A stretch of 64,000 bases of DNA from Lacisediminihabitans sp040549525. GTDB lineage: Bacteria; Actinomycetota; Actinomycetes; Actinomycetales; Microbacteriaceae. Of the stretch, positions 1-7,300 are shown piece after piece. Below the pieces are notes generated by a model. It had not been told where the DNA came from and ran no database searches. It saw only the letters and a program-made list of their open reading frames with translations. The DNA lies in assembly GCF_040549525.1 (NCBI RefSeq), contig NZ_JBEPTM010000002.1, forward strand, positions 372,001-436,000, read 5' to 3'. Both the position numbers and the translations under genes were made by a program. The stretch's first letter is position 1. Every line of letters begins with the position of its first letter.

Positions 1-1
1 G

Positions 2-421
2 GGCATCCATCGCCGCTGGGGCTGGCGACTCTGGATCGTGCGCACCTCGATCGAGGTGACGGTGCTGGCCATCGGATGGCTGCTCGGCGGCAACGTGGGT
101 GTCGGCACCGTGCTGTTCGCGGTGCTGATCGGGCCGATGGTCAACGTGACGATTCCGCTGCTGACCGTGCCAGCGAGCATCCGCCCCGCCGTCCCTCAGG
201 CCTCGGTTACTCAGGCGGCCGCCCCTCCGGCGGCGGTCCCCCGGGCGGCCGTCCTTCCGGCGGCCGTCCCTCAGGCGTCCGTTACTCCGGCGGCCGTCAC
301 TCGGGCGGCCGCCATTCGGGCCTCCATCATTCAGGAAGATACGGGGTCAGAGAGGCCAGAGGGACGGATGTTCACCCCATCCGCCACTCCGGCACCTCCC
401 GTCTCACACCTTCCTGAATGA
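2..421 (+). CDS. YczE/YitT-type integral membrane protein, C-terminal part (cut by the window edge)
   Basis: Only the C-terminal end is present; the frame is open from base 2. The first ~55 residues hold two hydrophobic stretches around VLAIGWLLGGNVGVGTVLF and AVLIGPMVNVTIPLL. The GWLLGG-x-VGVGT-(V/L)F-x(4)-GP pattern is typical of the last helices of YczE-like membrane proteins, whose function is unknown. After LLTVP the usual protein would end. Here the frame runs on into about ten pentapeptide repeats of the A-A-V-P-x type, encoded by a 15-bp tandem repeat, and then through a palindromic element whose right arm supplies the TGA stop. The tail is probably a secondary extension caused by repeat growth or element insertion at the 3' end. 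Family assignment is fairly confident; whether the tail matters is unknown. Confidence 0.7.
   Translation, partial: GIHRRWGWRLWIVRTSIEVTVLAIGWLLGGNVGVGTVLFAVLIGPMVNVTIPLLTVPASIRPAVPQASVTQAAAPPAAVPRAAVLPAAVPQASVTPAAVTRAAAIRASIIQEDTGSERPEGRMFTPSATPAPPVSHLPE
188..336. repeat. 15-bp minisatellite, about 10 units, inside the YczE-like 3' end
   Basis: Ten consecutive units of 14-15 bp, most ending in GGC, with core GGCCGTCCCTCAGGC and variants. Breaks fall near 188, 202, 217, 232, 247, 262, 277, 292, 307 and 322. Because 15 is a multiple of 3, the array keeps the reading frame and encodes pentapeptides (PAVPQ, ASVTQ, AAAPP, AAVPR and so on). The last unit (322-336) already carries CATCATTCAGGA, the left arm of the palindrome that follows. 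Confidence 0.85.
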
Positions 422-424
422 TGG
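324..424. repeat. Palindromic intergenic element, copy A
   Basis: Perfect 15-bp inverted ends, CCATCATTCAGGAAG at 324-338 and CTTCCTGAATGATGG at 410-424, enclose 71 bp. The same ends and length recur near 13.9, 22.1, 55.9 and 58.2 kb. This copy lies between the convergent 3' ends of the YczE-like gene and the MerR gene and overlaps the last YczE-like codons. No target-site duplication is evident, no protein is encoded, and no U-tract follows the stem, so it is neither a typical IS nor a classic intrinsic terminator. Confidence 0.85.
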
Positions 425-561
425 AACGCGCCGACTGAACTCACGGACCGAACCGACTGACCGAACCAGCCGGCTCACGGAACTCGCCGGCTCATGGAAC
501 GCGCCGGCTCACCGAACCAGCCGGCTCACGGAACGCGCCGGCTCACGGAACGCACTAGCCG
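425..561. repeat. 13/17-bp minisatellite to the right of element copy A
   Basis: Five near-identical 17-bp units of the form AACGCGCCGGCTCACGG (464, 481, 498, 515, 532) are preceded by three shorter 13-bp units (425, 438, 451) and followed by a partial one at 549-561. The last partial unit contains the stop codon of the MerR gene (555-557). It starts directly at the outer edge of the right arm of element A. Confidence 0.85.
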
Positions 562-1316
562 AGGTGGCGGGAGGCGTATGCGGCCATCGCGTCGCGCACG
601 AAGGCGGCACCCCCCGGGCCGCCATAGTTCGCGGCGAAGCGGTCGTCGGCAACGTACATCTCACCCAGCCCCGTGAACTGTTCGGAAGTCGGGGCCGTTC
701 CCTGCCAGGAGGCCGTGATCCACACGTAGTGGCGCCGGGTGATCGCCTGCACCGCGTCGCCGTCGACATCCGCGCCCGCCGCGATGGCCGATGCATAGTC
801 CGCCTCCACCGTCTTCTGTTCGGACCGGAACCTTCCTTTGTCCTCTGCGGAGAGGGATCTCCACCACCGGTCACCTCCGGCGTAGGACCGAATGCCCCAC
901 CGTTCCTCCACCTCTTCCCGGTAGACGGTGTGGTCGAATCCGTCGAACATCTCGTCGGCCATGAGCGCTGTTCCTTCCTTCTGGTTGATGATGGTGATCT
1001 CCACCGAGCGGATCTGCCGGTCGAGACGGTTCTTCTCCTGGCGCAACCAGCGCAGGTGCGCCGCCAGCGCATCCGCATCGTCTGTCGCACCGGCGAGCAC
1101 GTCCGCGATCGCCGGCAACCCGAGTCCGAGCTCGCGCAGCATCAGGATGCGCTGGAGCCGCGTGAGGGCGACCGCGTCGTAATGGCGGTAGCCATTGGCG
1201 CCGAGGCGGGTGGGCGCGAGGAGCCCGATCTCGTCGTAGTGGCGCAGGGTGCGGGAGGTCGTGCCCGAGAGACGGGCGATCTCCTGGATGGACCAGTCCT
1301 TGGCTGTGTTCGTCAT
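555..1316 (-). CDS. MerR-family multidrug-sensing regulator, TipAL type
   Basis: A 253-residue protein. The first ~75 residues are a MerR winged helix (WSIQEIARLSGTTSRTLRHY, then GLLAP and GYRHYD). A coiled-coil dimerisation helix follows (about 85-120), then a TipAS-like ligand domain with the typical (E/D)EVEERWG region. TipAL-like regulators bind cationic or thiopeptide antibiotics and activate their own promoter and efflux genes. I chose ATG at 1316 over the far upstream start at 1475 because it gives the exact MerR N-terminus and sits 8 bases after a MerR-type -10 box, implying a leaderless transcript. It is convergent with the YczE-like gene and divergent from the transporter at 1497. 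Confidence 0.88.
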   Translation of the reverse strand: MTNTAKDWSIQEIARLSGTTSRTLRHYDEIGLLAPTRLGANGYRHYDAVALTRLQRILMLRELGLGLPAIADVLAGATDDADALAAHLRWLRQEKNRLDRQIRSVEITIINQKEGTALMADEMFDGFDHTVYREEVEERWGIRSYAGGDRWWRSLSAEDKGRFRSEQKTVEADYASAIAAGADVDGDAVQAITRRHYVWITASWQGTAPTSEQFTGLGEMYVADDRFAANYGGPGGAAFVRDAMAAYASRHLG

Positions 1317-1323
1317 GAACCTC

Positions 1324-1354
1324 ACGCTAGAGGTTGACGCAGCGTCAAGGTCAA
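1324..1354 (-). promoter_or_regulatory. MerR-type autoregulatory promoter with 19-bp spacer and embedded operator
   Basis: On the minus strand a -35 TTGACC (1349-1354) and a -10 TAGCGT (1324-1329) are separated by exactly 19 bp, the overlong spacer typical of MerR-controlled promoters. The spacer holds a perfect 15-bp palindrome, TTGACGCAGCGTCAA (1334-1348). The -10 box ends 8 bases before the ATG, so the mRNA is probably leaderless. Confidence 0.8.
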
Positions 1355-1496
1355 GCGCCATCGTCTCTCCGGAGCTCGAGCCACCAGCGCCCGATCCGCC
1401 GGGGAGGCCAGCCGCGGACCGCGGGTTAAGCGAGGGAATGCCGGGAGTATTCCCCCGATCGGCGGCTGATTTCAAACAGACCAGAGTTCAGGTGTA

Positions 1497-3668
1497 GTGT
1501 CGCACCTCGTGACTAGCGAAGTTCGTTCGCCGAAGCGTTGGCTGATCGGCGAACCGCTGGCCTCCGAGAAACTGGAGGGCCAGCTCCTCCCGAAGCACCT
1601 CGCGCTGCCCATTTTCGCCAGCGACGCGTTGTCTTCCGTGGCCTATGCGCCCCAGGAACTGCTCCTCATCCTCACCCTCGGTGGACTGGCGTTCCTGAGC
1701 TTCGCCCCCTGGGTGGCCGCGGCCGTCGTGCTGCTGCTCATCGTGGTGGTCACCTCCTATCGCCAACTCATCAAGGCCTACCCCTCCGGCGGCGGCGACT
1801 ATGAGGTCGCCCACAAGAACCTCGGCGAAAAGGCCGGCCTCGTCGTCGCCTCTGCGCTGCTCGTCGACTACATCCTCACCGTCACCGTGTCGGTGGCCTC
1901 CGGGGTGGACAACATCATCTCCGCGTTCCCGATGCTCAACACGTACCGGGTCGAGATCGCGGTCGGCTTCGTGATCGTGCTCGCCGCCATCAACCTGCGA
2001 GGTGTCGCGGAGTCGAGCAAGGCCTTCGCCCTTCCCACCTACCTCTTCATCGCCTCCACCGGCATCATGATCGTCACCGGGCTTGTTCGCGCCGCGCTGG
2101 GTGACACGCCGATCGCGGCGTCCTCGGCCTACACGGTCAAAGATCCGGCCAGCCTCACGCAGATCGCGTTCATCCTGCTGCTGCTTCGCGCCTTCGCGAG
2201 CGGATGTTCCGCCCTCACCGGTGTCGAAGCGGTGGCGAACGGCGTGCAGGCGTTCCGCCGTCCGAAGATCAAGAACGCGCAGCGCACTCTCGTGCTCATG
2301 GGATCCATCGCCATCGTGCTCTTCGTCGGCATCATGGCCCTCGCGCTGATCAGCAAGGTGCACTACGCGGAGTCAGCGTGTGACCTCCAGGGCTTCAAGG
2401 ACTGCACCACGGCTCCGCAGACCAGCGTCATCTCGCAGATCGCGGCGGCCACCTTCCCGGGTGCCGGCTATTTCATGTTCTACGTGATCCAGGGCGCCAC
2501 CGCACTCGTACTGCTGCTTGCTGCGAACACCGCATTCAATGGCTTCCCGCTGCTGGGCTCCGTGCTCGCCCGCGACACCTACGCGCCCAAGTCGCTCCAG
2601 ACCCGCGGCGACCGCCTGGTCTACTCGAACGGCGTGCTCGTGCTGAGCGGCGCGGCCATCCTGCTCCTGGTGATCTACCGCGCCAATCTCACCCAGCTCA
2701 TCCAGCTCTACATCATCGGTGTGTTCGTCTCCTTCACCCTCGGCCAGACCGGCATGGTGGTGCACTGGACCCGGATGCTGCGCGACGGCCGCGAGACCCT
2801 CAGCAAAGCCCAGCGCGGCCAGGTCTGGCGCAGCCGGGCGATCAACGCCACCGGAGCGACGTTCACCGGCATCGTGCTCATCGTGGTGACAATCACCAAG
2901 TTCACCCACGGTGCCTGGCTGGTCTTCGCGATCATGCCCGTGCTCTTCTACCTGATGCTGCGCATCAACCGCTACTACGGGCAGGTGGCCAAGGACATCG
3001 AGGTCGACCCCACCACCACCTTCGGTGCCACCGGCGACCACGCCGTCGTGCTCGTCGGCAAGATGCAGAAGCCGACCTTGAAGGCGCTCGACTACGCGAT
3101 CGCGGCTCGCCACGAGAGCATCGAAGCCGTGCACATCAACATCGACGACAACGCCTCGGAGCTGCTCTCGAAGCAGTGGGACGAGATGAACATCCAGGTG
3201 CCGCTGCGCATCGTGCCCTCGCCGTACCGTGACATCAGCATGCCGCTCATCAAGTACATCAAGGCGCGTCGAGCCGAGTTCGGCTCCGAGGTCGTCACGG
3301 TCTACACCCCGCAGTACATCGTGGGCCACTGGTGGGAGAACCTGCTGCACAACCACAAGGCCCGACGCATCCGCCAGAAGCTGATGCTCGTGCACGGTGT
3401 GACGATCGCGCTGGTGCCGTGGCTGCTCGATTCCACGCGTAACCTCTACAGCCGGTCGTACCGTCCCCTTCCCGGCGAGTCCCGCCGCGGGGAGCCCCGC
3501 CGCCCGATCATGCGCAAGCCGCTCCCCCCGGCCGCACCCGCGGCGCGCAAGTCCAGCGTGCTCGCCGGCGATGGTCGCGCCGAGAGTCAGGTCGACCGCG
3601 CCGCGCGTCTCGCCCGCGAGTCGGCCGCCAAGAAGTCCGCCGCCAGAAACCCCCCGGGCCAGAAGTAG
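1497..3668 (+). CDS. KimA-like (KUP/APC-superfamily) potassium or amino-acid transporter
   Basis: A 723-residue membrane protein with about 12 transmembrane helices in residues 40-500 and a long cytoplasmic C-terminus. The motifs FASDALSSVAYAPQELL, SYRQLIKAYPSGGGDYEV, KNLGEKAGLV and LLVDYILTVTVSVASG match the KimA (YdaO) group, high-affinity H+/K+ symporters inhibited by cyclic di-AMP in Bacillus. The soluble part (about 500-640) contains DHAVVLVGKMQKPTLKALDY, resembling the cytoplasmic domain of KimA. A basic, proline-rich tail of about 70 residues makes it roughly 100 residues longer than Bacillus KimA. The start is GTG 1497; GTG 1509 is an alternative. The fluoride-channel genes follow 5 bases downstream and are probably co-transcribed. 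The substrate could be another solute, since APC labels are broad. Confidence 0.82.
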   Translation: MSHLVTSEVRSPKRWLIGEPLASEKLEGQLLPKHLALPIFASDALSSVAYAPQELLLILTLGGLAFLSFAPWVAAAVVLLLIVVVTSYRQLIKAYPSGGGDYEVAHKNLGEKAGLVVASALLVDYILTVTVSVASGVDNIISAFPMLNTYRVEIAVGFVIVLAAINLRGVAESSKAFALPTYLFIASTGIMIVTGLVRAALGDTPIAASSAYTVKDPASLTQIAFILLLLRAFASGCSALTGVEAVANGVQAFRRPKIKNAQRTLVLMGSIAIVLFVGIMALALISKVHYAESACDLQGFKDCTTAPQTSVISQIAAATFPGAGYFMFYVIQGATALVLLLAANTAFNGFPLLGSVLARDTYAPKSLQTRGDRLVYSNGVLVLSGAAILLLVIYRANLTQLIQLYIIGVFVSFTLGQTGMVVHWTRMLRDGRETLSKAQRGQVWRSRAINATGATFTGIVLIVVTITKFTHGAWLVFAIMPVLFYLMLRINRYYGQVAKDIEVDPTTTFGATGDHAVVLVGKMQKPTLKALDYAIAARHESIEAVHINIDDNASELLSKQWDEMNIQVPLRIVPSPYRDISMPLIKYIKARRAEFGSEVVTVYTPQYIVGHWWENLLHNHKARRIRQKLMLVHGVTIALVPWLLDSTRNLYSRSYRPLPGESRRGEPRRPIMRKPLPPAAPAARKSSVLAGDGRAESQVDRAARLARESAAKKSAARNPPGQK

Positions 3669-3673
3669 GGTTC

Positions 3674-4090
3674 GTGGCGGGCTGGCGTGAAGTGGTGGCC
3701 GTCGCCGCCGGTGGCGTGATCGGCACGGGACTGAGATTCACCCTCGACACGGTGATCCCGCACACCGACACCGAGTTTCCGCTCAGCACCCTGATCGTCA
3801 ACATCGTGGGGTCCTTCGTGCTCGGTGCCCTCGTCGCCACCCTGTGGAGGCGCGCGGGCACTCCCAACTGGCTCAAGATGGGGCTCGGCACAGGCACGGT
3901 CGGGTCGTTCACCACGTTCTCCGCGCTCATCGTCTCGCTCGTCGCCGAAGCTCACCACGGCCTGTGGATGCTCGCGGTGCTGTACCTCGTGCTCTCCCTG
4001 CTGCTCGGATTCGGTGCCGCGCTGCTCGGGCTGAGCGTGGGGCGTCGCCCGAGGCCGAGTCCGCTGGAGATCGACATGGTGGACGAATGA
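3674..4090 (+). CDS. crcB: Fluoride channel subunit CrcB/Fluc, first copy
   Basis: A 138-residue, four-helix membrane protein with Fluc signatures: GGVIGTGLRF near the N-terminus, LIVNIVGSFVLG (the conserved Asn of the pore), and GTVGSFTTFSAL (the T/S-rich Phe-box track and Na+ site). Fluc proteins are dual-topology or paired dimers that export toxic fluoride. Start GTG at 3674 follows GTAGGG. The next gene overlaps by four bases (ATGA), suggesting the two form a heterodimer with antiparallel topology, as in other Gram-positive bacteria. No fluoride riboswitch was recognised upstream; the KimA-like gene ends only 5 bases before. Confidence 0.92.
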   Translation: MAGWREVVAVAAGGVIGTGLRFTLDTVIPHTDTEFPLSTLIVNIVGSFVLGALVATLWRRAGTPNWLKMGLGTGTVGSFTTFSALIVSLVAEAHHGLWMLAVLYLVLSLLLGFGAALLGLSVGRRPRPSPLEIDMVDE

Positions 4091-4482
4091 GCCCGGTCGT
4101 CGTCGCGGCGGTGCTCGGGGCTGGAGCCATCGGCGCGCTCGCCCGGTACGCGATCTCGCTGGCGTTCATCCGCGCCACCCGCTTTCCCCGGGCGGTGCTG
4201 GTCGTGAACGTGACCGGATCCCTGCTCGGCGGCGGGGTGCTCGCCCTCGCGGACTGGGGCATCCTCGACAGCGGCCTCCACCTCATCCTGGTCACCGGGA
4301 TCGCCGGCGGTCTCACGACCTTCAGCACCTGGTCGGTCGAGACACTGCAGTTCGCGCTCTCTGGGCGCTGGCGCACCGCGATCGCGAATGTGCTCCTCAA
4401 CCTCGTGCTCGGCCTCGGTGCCGCGACGGCGGCGTACTTCGTCGCGTACTGGTTCTTCCTTCTGCACCAATACCGGCCCTAG
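4087..4482 (+). CDS. crcB: Fluoride channel subunit CrcB/Fluc, second copy
   Basis: 131 residues, four predicted helices, with GAGAIGALARYAISL, VLVVNVTGSLLGGG (pore Asn) and TGIAGGLTTFSTWSVE. The ATG at 4087 overlaps the TGA of the first crcB, so translation is coupled. The pair is therefore likely one heterodimeric fluoride exporter. The stop (4480-4482) abuts or overlaps the end of a possible gene remnant on the other strand. Confidence 0.92.
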   Translation: MSPVVVAAVLGAGAIGALARYAISLAFIRATRFPRAVLVVNVTGSLLGGGVLALADWGILDSGLHLILVTGIAGGLTTFSTWSVETLQFALSGRWRTAIANVLLNLVLGLGAATAAYFVAYWFFLLHQYRP

Positions 4483-4612
4483 GCGCCCGCCTCGCGCAGA
4501 ACGGGCGTGTGCGGCCCCACCGGGTCGGCACGCTGGCCCGGGATGTCCGCGAAGGCCCGCTCGGCGTAATCGGCACCGCAGGGAACCGTCGTCGCAACAC
4601 GCGCCTCGGAGC
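4479..4612 (-). pseudogene. Possible C-terminal gene remnant downstream of lacI
   Basis: On the minus strand one frame between the lacI stop and the crcB stop reads as about 43 codons ending in TAG (4479-4481). Third positions are mostly G/C and the peptide looks natural (ends ADPVGPHTPVLREAGA). There is no start codon or ribosome-binding site of its own and no matching frame inside lacI. It may be the tail of a gene whose front was lost, or chance coding potential in GC-rich spacer. I do not recognise a family. Confidence 0.3.
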
Positions 4613-5659
4613 TCAGGCCAACCGCCCGATCGGGGAGCGTTCGCGCACCACGAGGCGCGGGGTCACCAGCCGGTGACGCTGCTCGGGCGATGAGCTCTCC
4701 CAGCCGACGATGCCGTGCGAGCCGTCTCCGAGCAACAGGTCGAGAGCGCCGACGGCCACCTCATCGAGGGGCTGCTCGACGCTCGAAAGCCCGATGGCGC
4801 CCGCGACAGGCGTGTTGTCATAGCCGACGACCGGCACCTCGGCGCCGACGACGAGCAGCGCGCCGAGCGCGAGGGAGTCGCTGGCGCAGGCGACCGCATC
4901 CACCCGCACTCCCGAGTCGATGAGCGCACGGATGGCCTGGCTCGCGGCGGCGACGTCGTCCTCGGAATCCGCCTGGAGCGCGTCGAGCTGGGTGGGATCC
5001 AGTCCGGACCGCGCCTCCATGGCATCCCGCCAGCCCCGACGACGATCGTCACCGGTGCTGAACTTCGTCGGCCAACCGAGGAACGCGACGTGCGATGCAC
5101 CTCCGTCGAGCAGGTGATCGGTGGCGTCTCGCACACCGCTACGCCCGTCGACATCGACCCAGAGGTGCCGCGGGTCGTTCATGTCGTCGATACCCCAGGG
5201 CCGCCCGAAGGTGACGAACGGCACGTTGTTCTCGATCAGCCATTCCGTGCGCGGGTCGTTGACGAAGGTGGCGGTGAGCACGAAACCGTCGACATCCGCT
5301 CCGTCGCGCAACCGGGCGAACTGGCGGATCTCGTCCTCTGGGCCGGTCGCGGTGAACAGCATGACCCGGAGCCCCCGGCGGTCAGCCTGCTCGGTGAGCG
5401 CGTGCAGGAATCGGTCGAGGAGAGACCCCGAGATGCCATTGGTCATGGGATCGAGGCGGATGCCGAGGGTCGAACTCTTTCGCGTGCGCAGCCGCCGAGC
5501 CGAGGCGTGCGGCCGATAGCCGAGCTGGGCGATCGCCGCCTCGACCTTCTCTCGCGTCTCCGGCTTGACGATCTGGGGCGAATTGAGCACATTGGAGACG
5601 GTCTGGCGCGAGACACCCGCGACCCGACCGACGTCGAGCACGGTCGGCAACTGTGACAT
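4613..5659 (-). CDS. LacI-family transcriptional regulator of the adjacent sugar ABC operon
   Basis: 348 residues. The N-terminal helix-turn-helix and hinge are clear: TVLDVGRVAGVSRQTVSNVLN, then GYRPHASARRL and the hinge KSSTLGIRL. A periplasmic-binding-protein-like ligand domain follows (about 65-345). I chose ATG at 5659 because GGAGG lies 5 bases upstream; the in-frame TTG at 5671 overlaps that ribosome-binding site. It is divergent from the SBP-permease-permease-glycosidase genes, and two LacI-like operators lie in the intergenic region, so it is very likely their repressor. The inducer is unknown, probably a mono- or oligosaccharide. Confidence 0.9.
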   Translation of the reverse strand: MSQLPTVLDVGRVAGVSRQTVSNVLNSPQIVKPETREKVEAAIAQLGYRPHASARRLRTRKSSTLGIRLDPMTNGISGSLLDRFLHALTEQADRRGLRVMLFTATGPEDEIRQFARLRDGADVDGFVLTATFVNDPRTEWLIENNVPFVTFGRPWGIDDMNDPRHLWVDVDGRSGVRDATDHLLDGGASHVAFLGWPTKFSTGDDRRRGWRDAMEARSGLDPTQLDALQADSEDDVAAASQAIRALIDSGVRVDAVACASDSLALGALLVVGAEVPVVGYDNTPVAGAIGLSSVEQPLDEVAVGALDLLLGDGSHGIVGWESSSPEQRHRLVTPRLVVRERSPIGRLA

Positions 5660-5739
5660 CGCGGCCTCCAAGGGTCAGTCCGTTCGTGCGGTACCGTCAC
5701 GTTACCGCAGCCCCGGGAGGGTGGATGCCGAATGCACGG

Positions 5740-5768
5740 TTGACACTCCCCCCGGATGGGCGTTACAG
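5740..5768 (+). promoter_or_regulatory. Promoter of the first sugar ABC operon
   Basis: TTGACA (5740-5745) and TTACAG (5763-5768) are separated by 17 bp, a good sigma-70 fit. The predicted start of transcription near 5775 is followed at once by two operator-like sequences. A second possible -10 (TACAAT, 5775-5780) has no well-placed -35. Confidence 0.65.
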
Positions 5769-5780
5769 TCGGTCTACAAT

Positions 5781-5827
5781 TTGATCGATCCAATTGACCG
5801 GCACCCCGTCCAATTTGAACGATCCAA
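5781..5827. promoter_or_regulatory. Pair of LacI-type operators
   Basis: TTGATCGATCCAA (5781-5793) and TTGAACGATCCAA (5815-5827) are near-identical 13-mers, 34 bp apart start to start, about three helical turns. The core is palindromic (TTGG/ATCGAT/CCAA type), as expected for LacI-family sites. Both lie just downstream of the predicted transcription start, so bound repressor would block elongation or initiation. Confidence 0.7.
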
Positions 5828-6041
5828 AAGTACACCCGGCCGACCTGCGAATTCCCGCACACCGCCGGCACATCCCCACCGCACCAGCGAACCGACCTGC
5901 GACCCAAAGGAGGGCACCGTGGCTAACATCGAGTCCGCGCACACTTCCCTCGGCCGCCGCCCCCGGTTCGCCCGCGATGCCTCCGACTCCGCTGACGAAA
6001 CACAGCGCCCATCACCGGGCACCCCCATTAAAGGAGAAACA

Positions 6042-7295
6042 ATGCAAAGACGCACCAACCGCTGGCTGGCTGCCGGCATCCTCGCCACCGTCGGAGTCCT
6101 CGCGCTCAGCGCCTGCAGCTCCGGTTTCGGCGCGGGAAGCTCCGACAGCTCCGGCGGAAAACTCACCTCGTCGAAGAAGGCGCTCACCGTGCTGATCGGC
6201 TCGAGCGGAGACGCGGAGACGAAGGCAGTCAACAGTGCCGTCGCGGACTGGTCCAAGTCATCCGGAACCGACGCAAAGGTCTCGGTGGCCAGCGACCTCA
6301 ACCAGCAGCTCGCCCAGGGATTCTCCGCCGGAAAGCCCGCTGACGTCTTCTACCTCAGCACCGACGCTCTCGCCGGCTACGCCTCGAACGGCTCGCTGCT
6401 CGCCTACGGCGACAGCCTGAAGAACAAGGGCGACTTCTACCCGAGCCTGGTCAAGTCGTTCACCTACGACAACAAGTTCTACTGCGCTCCGAAAGACTTC
6501 TCGACCCTGGCGCTCGAGATCAACACCGACATGTGGAAGGCCGCCGGACTCACCGATGCGGACATCCCGACCACCTGGGACCAGCTCGAGACCGTGGCGA
6601 AGAAGCTCACGACGGACGGCCACGTCGGCCTGGGAATCGGTGGCGAATACGCCCGCCTCGGCGCCTTCATGACGCAGGCCGGCGGCAACCTCATGAACGC
6701 GGACAGCACCAAGGCGACCGCGAACAGCGCCGAGAACATCGCGGGGCTCGACTACGCCAAGAAGCTCATGGCCGACGGCAGCCTCAAGTACGCCAAGGAC
6801 CTCGGAGCCGGATGGGGCGGTGAGGCCTTCGGTAAGGGCCTCGCGGCGATGACCATCGAGGGCAACTGGATCACCGGTGCGATGACGAGCGACTACCCGA
6901 CCGTGAACTACACGATCGCGCCGCTGCCCGCAGGCCCGGCCGGTAAGGGAACGCTGCAGTTCACCAACTGCTGGGGAATCGCCGCCGACAGCCCCAACCA
7001 GGCCGCGGCCGTCAAGCTGGTCGAGAAGCTGACCAGTTCGAGCGACCAGCTCGCGTTCTCGACCGCGTTCGGTCCGATGCCCTCGATCAAGTCGGCAGCC
7101 GGCACCTGGAAGAAGGACAACCCCAAGCTGGTGCCGTTCCTCGACGCGGCCGCTTACGCGAAGGGCGTTCCTACAGCGAAGGGCGCGGCGGATGTCGTGA
7201 CCGACCTGAACTCCAAGCTCGAGAGCCTCGCAACGGGAGACCCCAAGACGATCCTCGACGCCACCCAGAAGAACCTCGAAGCACTGGTCAAGTAG
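6042..7295 (+). CDS. Sugar ABC transporter substrate-binding lipoprotein (family 1 SBP)
   Basis: 417 residues from ATG 6042. A lipoprotein signal peptide (MQRRTNRWLAAGILA..., lipobox LSAC with Cys at about residue 23) is followed by a Ser/Gly linker and an extracellular solute-binding fold with STDALAGYASNGSLL, the YNKDMF-equivalent INTDMWKAAGL, and FGKGLAAMTIEGNW. It delivers a sugar to the two permeases downstream. AAGGAG lies 5 bases before the ATG. A second, stronger signal (AAAGGAGGG, then GTG at 5919) opens the same frame 41 codons earlier, which would place an acidic/basic extension before the signal peptide. The gap to the first permease is 5 bases. No ATPase gene is in the operon, so a shared MsmK-like ATPase elsewhere is expected. 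Confidence 0.9.
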   Translation: MQRRTNRWLAAGILATVGVLALSACSSGFGAGSSDSSGGKLTSSKKALTVLIGSSGDAETKAVNSAVADWSKSSGTDAKVSVASDLNQQLAQGFSAGKPADVFYLSTDALAGYASNGSLLAYGDSLKNKGDFYPSLVKSFTYDNKFYCAPKDFSTLALEINTDMWKAAGLTDADIPTTWDQLETVAKKLTTDGHVGLGIGGEYARLGAFMTQAGGNLMNADSTKATANSAENIAGLDYAKKLMADGSLKYAKDLGAGWGGEAFGKGLAAMTIEGNWITGAMTSDYPTVNYTIAPLPAGPAGKGTLQFTNCWGIAADSPNQAAAVKLVEKLTSSSDQLAFSTAFGPMPSIKSAAGTWKKDNPKLVPFLDAAAYAKGVPTAKGAADVVTDLNSKLESLATGDPKTILDATQKNLEALVK

Positions 7296-7300
7296 TCACC

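Noticed and set aside
324..424. Element A considered as a rho-independent terminator
   Set aside because: Arms are separated by about 70 bases and no U-run follows on either strand; the same structure occurs before purC and within an operon.
1488..3395. Long minus-strand open frames antisense to the KimA-like gene
   Set aside because: Composition is His/Asp/Arg/Gly-rich with no domain, typical of frames opposite a GC-rich gene; the + strand gene is clear.
3600..3680. Fluoride (crcB) riboswitch before the first crcB
   Set aside because: Only 5 bases separate it from the previous gene and no crcB-motif structure was seen.
5740..5780. TTGACA at 5740 paired with TACAAT at 5775
   Set aside because: The spacing is 29 bp; TTACAG at 5763 with a 17-bp spacer fits better.
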